NCBI GenBank assembly: GCA_039914625.1
Contig: JBDSOU010000106.1
Span: 1 to 9,635 of the forward strand
Direction: 5' to 3'
Source of the DNA: DATEMK01 sp039914625
GTDB lineage: Bacteria; Bacteroidota; Bacteroidia; AKYH767-A; OLB10
Length of the DNA: 9,635 nt
The notes under the pieces were generated by a model, which did not search any database, was not told where the DNA came from, and worked only from the letters and a program-made list of their open reading frames with translations. Positions 6,375 to 9,635 of the stretch are shown piece after piece (the stretch's first letter is position 1; the number at the start of each line of letters is the position of its first letter). Position numbers and translations under genes: made by a program.

Positions 6375-7724
6375 ATGATTGATTATATCAAAGAGCACAA
6401 ACAGTTTTTATACCTTCTTATTATATGGTGCGTGGTTGGTATGTTTGGAGGTCCCGCATTCCTTGGTGTAATTCCGCTATGCATCATCCTGCTCAAAAGA
6501 AAGAAAATGTATGTAGAGTTGATTTGCGGGTTATTTTTCGTTGCCGTTTTATCTGATAGCTGGTCGGATTCAATGGCATGGACTAAAAACATTAAGGATG
6601 TTTATCTCGTCATGCTCAGCCTGTTTGTGTTTTTTGATCCGAAAGAATTTCCCTATAAAAATACCATATTTCTTCCTTTCATTCCCTTTTTAGTGGTAGC
6701 TGTGGCACTCATCGCCCGAAGCCCTGACATAATACCTACCGCGGAAAGAACCCTCTCTTATATTCTGGTTGTTGTGGTATTGCCCGCTTACTACACCAAA
6801 ATGCTGACAGAAGAACCGGACAGGTTTATAAAAGGATTGGTTTATACAGGAGTCGGCCTGTTGTTATATGGACTTATTTTTATACCTATTGATTTCCACA
6901 TGACCTATCTTGCCGGGCGTTACAGGGGAGTGATGGGAAATCCTAACGGTCTTGGAATTTTTTGTACTGTTTTCTTTGCATTTTTCACCATTGCCACCAA
7001 CAAGTATAAAACCATCTTTTCAAAAAAAGAAATACGGTTTATTTATATAACCATTCTCGTAACAGTAGCTCTTACTGGATCAAGGGATGCCATACTTTCC
7101 ATTACTATTTTCTATTCGTTTTCACGATTTTTCAAAATGTCCTACTGGCTGGGATTTATACTCATTATTATTATCGCACTTGTTTACCAGATCATTGTAG
7201 CCAATATCACCGATATTCTTACCGCAGCCGGACTTAAGGAATTTATGCGCGCTGATAACCTCAAAGAAGGTGCCGGACGAATTGTTGCATGGAGATTTGC
7301 ATGGGTGCAAATACAGCACAATTTTTTCTTTGGAAAAGGGTTTGGTTACGAAAGCTGGATATTCTTTCAAAACCAGCCCATGCTTAACGCGATGGGACAC
7401 ATGGGAAATTCTCATAACAGTTATCTTGCGCAATGGCTCAATACCGGGTTGGTAGGATTAATATTTTTTCTTTTCGCATTAATTTATCGTTCTGTGAAAG
7501 CGTCTGCAAGATCGGTTTATGCATTGCCTTTGATGTACAGTGTCATGTTTTCTGCAACGTTTGAAGCATGGTTTATTGGTTCGCTTAACCCGCACACTCC
7601 AATGCTTATCCTGATGTGGACGATGATGATGGTGGATGCCAAGGCCGTAACCCCAGAGAAGAAACCTGCGTTTGATAAGTATAAAATTCCCACTCTTGCC
7701 CATGAGCAAAAAATCACCTCTTAG
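6375..7724 (+). CDS. O-antigen ligase/polymerase-like membrane protein (Wzy/WaaL family)
   Basis: A 449-residue, very hydrophobic protein with roughly ten to twelve membrane-spanning stretches, the usual size for this superfamily. Family signatures are RGVMGNPNGLG (184-194), TGSRD (234-238), GAGRIVAWRFAW before a large periplasmic loop, and HNSYLAQWLNTGLVGL starting at His347. Arg184, Arg237 and His347 are candidates for the Arg/His residues known to matter in WaaL-type enzymes; that correspondence is inferred. The protein would either polymerise undecaprenyl-linked repeat units (Wzy) or transfer glycan to a final acceptor (WaaL). Sequence alone does not separate these roles. A hydrophilic tail of about 30 residues follows the last membrane segment. 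Its ATG is 2 nt after the upstream stop, and its last 23 nt overlap the next gene. Confidence 0.9.
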   Translation: MIDYIKEHKQFLYLLIIWCVVGMFGGPAFLGVIPLCIILLKRKKMYVELICGLFFVAVLSDSWSDSMAWTKNIKDVYLVMLSLFVFFDPKEFPYKNTIFLPFIPFLVVAVALIARSPDIIPTAERTLSYILVVVVLPAYYTKMLTEEPDRFIKGLVYTGVGLLLYGLIFIPIDFHMTYLAGRYRGVMGNPNGLGIFCTVFFAFFTIATNKYKTIFSKKEIRFIYITILVTVALTGSRDAILSITIFYSFSRFFKMSYWLGFILIIIIALVYQIIVANITDILTAAGLKEFMRADNLKEGAGRIVAWRFAWVQIQHNFFFGKGFGYESWIFFQNQPMLNAMGHMGNSHNSYLAQWLNTGLVGLIFFLFALIYRSVKASARSVYALPLMYSVMFSATFEAWFIGSLNPHTPMLILMWTMMMVDAKAVTPEKKPAFDKYKIPTLAHEQKITS

Positions 7725-8844
7725 AAAAAAAGCCGTTTTCCTTGCAAACGAGCTGGCGGGTTATTTTGTAGCCTGCTTAAATAAAATGACGGAGGAATAT
7801 GATATTGATGCGTACGTTATTAAATACCCTGTTCATGCCCTTGCGCCTTTTCAATTTAATTTGAAAAATGATCATGTTACTTATTATGACCGCAATGATT
7901 TGCCAGATAAAAAACTTTTGGAGCTTATTGATTCAATAAATCCTGATGTAATACTTTGTAGCGGATGGGCAGACAAAGGGTATCTTGAAGTGTGTAAAAA
8001 ATATAAAGGTAAAATTAAAACACTTTTAAAGTTTGACAATCCCTGGCGCAGTACGACAAAACAACATCTCGCACGGGTAATCGGGCCGTTAGTATTGCGA
8101 AAATACTATTCCGGATGTTGGGTTTCGGGGCTTCCGCAAAGAGTGTATGCAAAAAAAGTAGGCTTTAAAGAAGAGGAAATTTGTGAAGGAATGTATTCAG
8201 CTGATACTGATTTTTTTCATCAGCAATATGAAAAACATGTTGCCGCTAAAAGAAAATCGTTTCCAAAAAGAATTCTTTATGTAGGACGTTATGCAAAGCT
8301 GAAAGGTGTGGAAGAATTATGGAAAGCCTTTGTTCTTTTCCAGGAAAAATATCCCAGCGAATGGGAATTGTGGTGCCTTGGAAAAGGAGATCTTATCAAC
8401 CTGTTGCCAAAACATGATAAAATAAAAGATTTCGGATTTGTTCAGCCTTCAGAAACGGAACGTTTCATTGCTGAAACCGGGGTATTTATTTTACCTGCTC
8501 ACTATGAACATTGGGGTGTGGTGGTTCATGAATATGCAGCCGCAGGATATCCTCTTATCTGCACCGATACCACAAGCGCGGCAACCGCATATTTAAAAGA
8601 AGGCTACAATGGTTTTTACCATAAGCCAATTGATGTGAATTCGCTTGTTGAAGTTTTCAGAAAAATTTCTTCACTCAGTCCCGGTGAACTTTCGACAATG
8701 GGTGACCGGAGTTCAGAGCTTTCCAAGCAAATTACGCCAGCGCTCTGGGGAGGTTTGGTATGGAAATTTATTACAGAAGAAAAACTCATCACTTTCAGGT
8801 TCGAGATGGATGCAGTTATCAAGTCCGATAAAAGTTACGCCTGA
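7702..8844 (+). CDS. Glycosyltransferase family 4 (group 1), second copy
   Basis: A 380-residue GT-B enzyme. I chose the ATG at 7702 rather than the TTG at 7672, because the TTG would lengthen the overlap with the membrane-protein gene to 53 nt and add ten residues without family character. The donor domain begins LYVGRYAKLKG, with Arg196 and Lys201 as the phosphate-binding pair. The E-x7-E motif is EHWGVVVHEYAAAGYPL with Glu269 and Glu277. The N-terminal domain (FLANELAGYFVACL, then ILCSGWADKGYL) would contact the acceptor. The 23-nt overlap with the upstream gene, in another frame, indicates coupled translation and a shared transcript. It is only distantly similar to the GT4 encoded at 5239, so the two probably add different residues. 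Sugar specificity cannot be assigned. Confidence 0.92.
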   Translation: MSKKSPLRKKAVFLANELAGYFVACLNKMTEEYDIDAYVIKYPVHALAPFQFNLKNDHVTYYDRNDLPDKKLLELIDSINPDVILCSGWADKGYLEVCKKYKGKIKTLLKFDNPWRSTTKQHLARVIGPLVLRKYYSGCWVSGLPQRVYAKKVGFKEEEICEGMYSADTDFFHQQYEKHVAAKRKSFPKRILYVGRYAKLKGVEELWKAFVLFQEKYPSEWELWCLGKGDLINLLPKHDKIKDFGFVQPSETERFIAETGVFILPAHYEHWGVVVHEYAAAGYPLICTDTTSAATAYLKEGYNGFYHKPIDVNSLVEVFRKISSLSPGELSTMGDRSSELSKQITPALWGGLVWKFITEEKLITFRFEMDAVIKSDKSYA

Positions 8845-9018
8845 AATAAGGAATAATTGTTGCTTATTACAGATTACCATCTTGCTGAGAGAAAATTATA
8901 ATTATAAAAGCTACTTTTGAATTGAGTTCACTAACCACTGAAACCTTACAACCTCATTCAGTGTATAAAGAAAGCTATACAATTAAAGCAAAAGATTGTG
9001 AAATAACCGAATGAGAAA
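8845..9018 (+). other. Intergenic stretch with one candidate -7 box and weak inverted repeats
   Basis: No credible gene is present. TACTTTTG (8912-8919) matches TAnnTTTG and could start a separate transcript for the GT2 gene, though no -33 element is clear. CACTGAA (8936-8942) and TTCAGTG (8957-8963) form a 7-bp inverted repeat with a 14-nt loop, and GTATA (8963-8967) and TATAC (8976-8980) a weaker one right after it. Neither is followed by a T run, so a terminator is not supported. Confidence 0.4.
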
Positions 9019-9081
9019 TTCCAATTACCAATTTCCAATTTTAAGCTTCCAGCATCCAACTTCTAAATTCCAACTTCCATT
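9019..9081 (+). repeat. Nine-copy heptad tandem repeat abutting the GT2 start codon
   Basis: The 63 bases divide exactly into nine 7-mers: TTCCAAT, TACCAAT, TTCCAAT, TTTAAGC, TTCCAGC, ATCCAAC, TTCTAAA, TTCCAAC, TTCCATT. The consensus is TTCCAAY. The last unit ends at 9081, immediately before the TTG start at 9082. Unlike the other two heptad spacers this one has no complementary arm nearby. The plus strand is pyrimidine-rich and G-poor (one G in 63), so the RNA should be largely unstructured. Confidence 0.85.
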
Positions 9082-9635
9082 TTGAAAGTTTCCATCATAA
9101 CCATAACCTACAACAGCCAGCAAACTGTTGAAAAAACTATTCAGTCTGTCATTTCACAGAACTATCCTGATATTGAATACATCCTTGTGGACGGAAAATC
9201 AAAAGACAAAACCATTAGCATTATTGATAAATACAAGGATAAGATTTCAAAAATTGTATCCGAAAAAGATCATGGATTATATGATGCCTTGAATAAAGGA
9301 ATTAAACATGCAACCGGTGATGTAATCGGGTTGCTTCATTCAGATGATTTATATGCTGATGAATATGTAATTTCAAAAGTAGTTGAAAAATTCAAATCCG
9401 ATCCTTCATTACAAGGCGTATATGCTGATCTTGTTTTCGTAAACCGCAATGATACCACTAAAGTGATGCGTACCTGGAAGTCGGGCGAATATCAGGAAGG
9501 AGCTTTCATCAAAGGATGGATGCCCCCTCATCCCACGTTTTTTGTTAAGAAAGAATGTTATGAAAAATTTGGCTTCTTCAATGTCAAATTAAAACTCTCT
9601 GCCGATTACGAACTCATGCTTCGTTTCATTCATAA
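9082..9635 (+). CDS. Glycosyltransferase family 2, partial (cut at the right edge)
   Basis: 184 complete codons of a GT-A enzyme of the WcaA-like GT2 type. The N-terminus KVSIITITYNSQQTVEKTI is the classic nucleotide-binding strand and loop. Asp37 in VDGKSKDKT contacts the base, DHGLYDALNKGI (63-74) is a conserved core segment, and HSDD (86-89) supplies the metal-binding acidic pair. ADYELMLRFIH at the edge contains the likely catalytic-base region. The enzyme would add a sugar with inversion at the cytoplasmic membrane face. The start is TTG: an in-frame stop lies at 9064-9066, no ATG or GTG falls between, and the first conserved residue follows directly. The C-terminus is missing. The heptad array before it and the 237-nt gap suggest separate control from the upstream genes. 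Confidence 0.92.
   Translation, partial: MKVSIITITYNSQQTVEKTIQSVISQNYPDIEYILVDGKSKDKTISIIDKYKDKISKIVSEKDHGLYDALNKGIKHATGDVIGLLHSDDLYADEYVISKVVEKFKSDPSLQGVYADLVFVNRNDTTKVMRTWKSGEYQEGAFIKGWMPPHPTFFVKKECYEKFGFFNVKLKLSADYELMLRFIH

Noticed and set aside
7672..7701. An upstream TTG start for the second GT4 gene
   Set aside because: It adds ten residues without family character and lengthens the overlap; the ATG at 7702 directly precedes the expected N-terminus.
8936..8980. Paired inverted repeats as a terminator after the second GT4 gene
   Set aside because: Stems of 7 and 5 bp with no following T run are too weak to support a call.

Overview
The window looks like a chromosomal fragment of a Bacteroidota (Bacteroidetes) organism with moderate-to-low GC content. 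Four things point there: a type IX secretion (T9SS) C-terminal sorting domain at the left edge, an EF-G paralogue of the Bacteroides EF-G2 type, A/T-rich leaders without Shine-Dalgarno sequences, and -7 boxes matching the Bacteroidota TAnnTTTG consensus. Genus cannot be read from the sequence.

Layout. Positions 1-451 (+) hold a broken gene for a secreted T9SS protein. A piece normally found near the N-terminus of the family is joined directly to the C-terminal sorting domain, and three reading-frame breaks interrupt it. Positions 600-2723 (-) encode an EF-G2-like translation factor whose catalytic switch II histidine is replaced by leucine. A divergent intergenic region (2724-3013) separates it from a rightward run of six surface-polysaccharide genes. 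These are a GT-B glycosyltransferase (3014-4159), an NAD-dependent sugar-nucleotide epimerase/dehydratase (4234-5154), a GT4 glycosyltransferase (5239-6372), an O-antigen ligase/polymerase-like membrane protein (6375-7724), a second GT4 enzyme (7702-8844) and a GT2 enzyme cut by the window edge (9082-9635).

How the genes fit together. The epimerase would supply a modified nucleotide sugar, the four glycosyltransferases would assemble an oligosaccharide on a lipid carrier at the inner face of the membrane, and the Wzy/WaaL-like protein would polymerise or ligate it on the periplasmic side. No flippase, chain-length regulator or initiating phosphoglycosyltransferase is present, so the locus is incomplete here. 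Spacing suggests one operon from 3014 to 8844 (gaps of 74, 84 and 2 nt, then a 23-nt overlap). The GT2 gene, after a 237-nt gap, may have its own promoter.

The most unusual material is between the genes. Three spacers of the polysaccharide operon are built from 7-nt tandem repeats. Two carry inverted AGTCRTA-type heptads that can fold into long imperfect hairpins; one contributes the stop codon of the preceding gene and the other ends three bases before a start codon. The third is a run of nine TTCCAAY-like heptads that ends exactly at the TTG start of the GT2 gene. A short heptad run also lies in the EF-G2 leader, beside a perfect CGATAGCTATCG palindrome. I see no wholly new protein system; the heptad-repeat leaders and the T9SS remnant are the best candidates for something undescribed.
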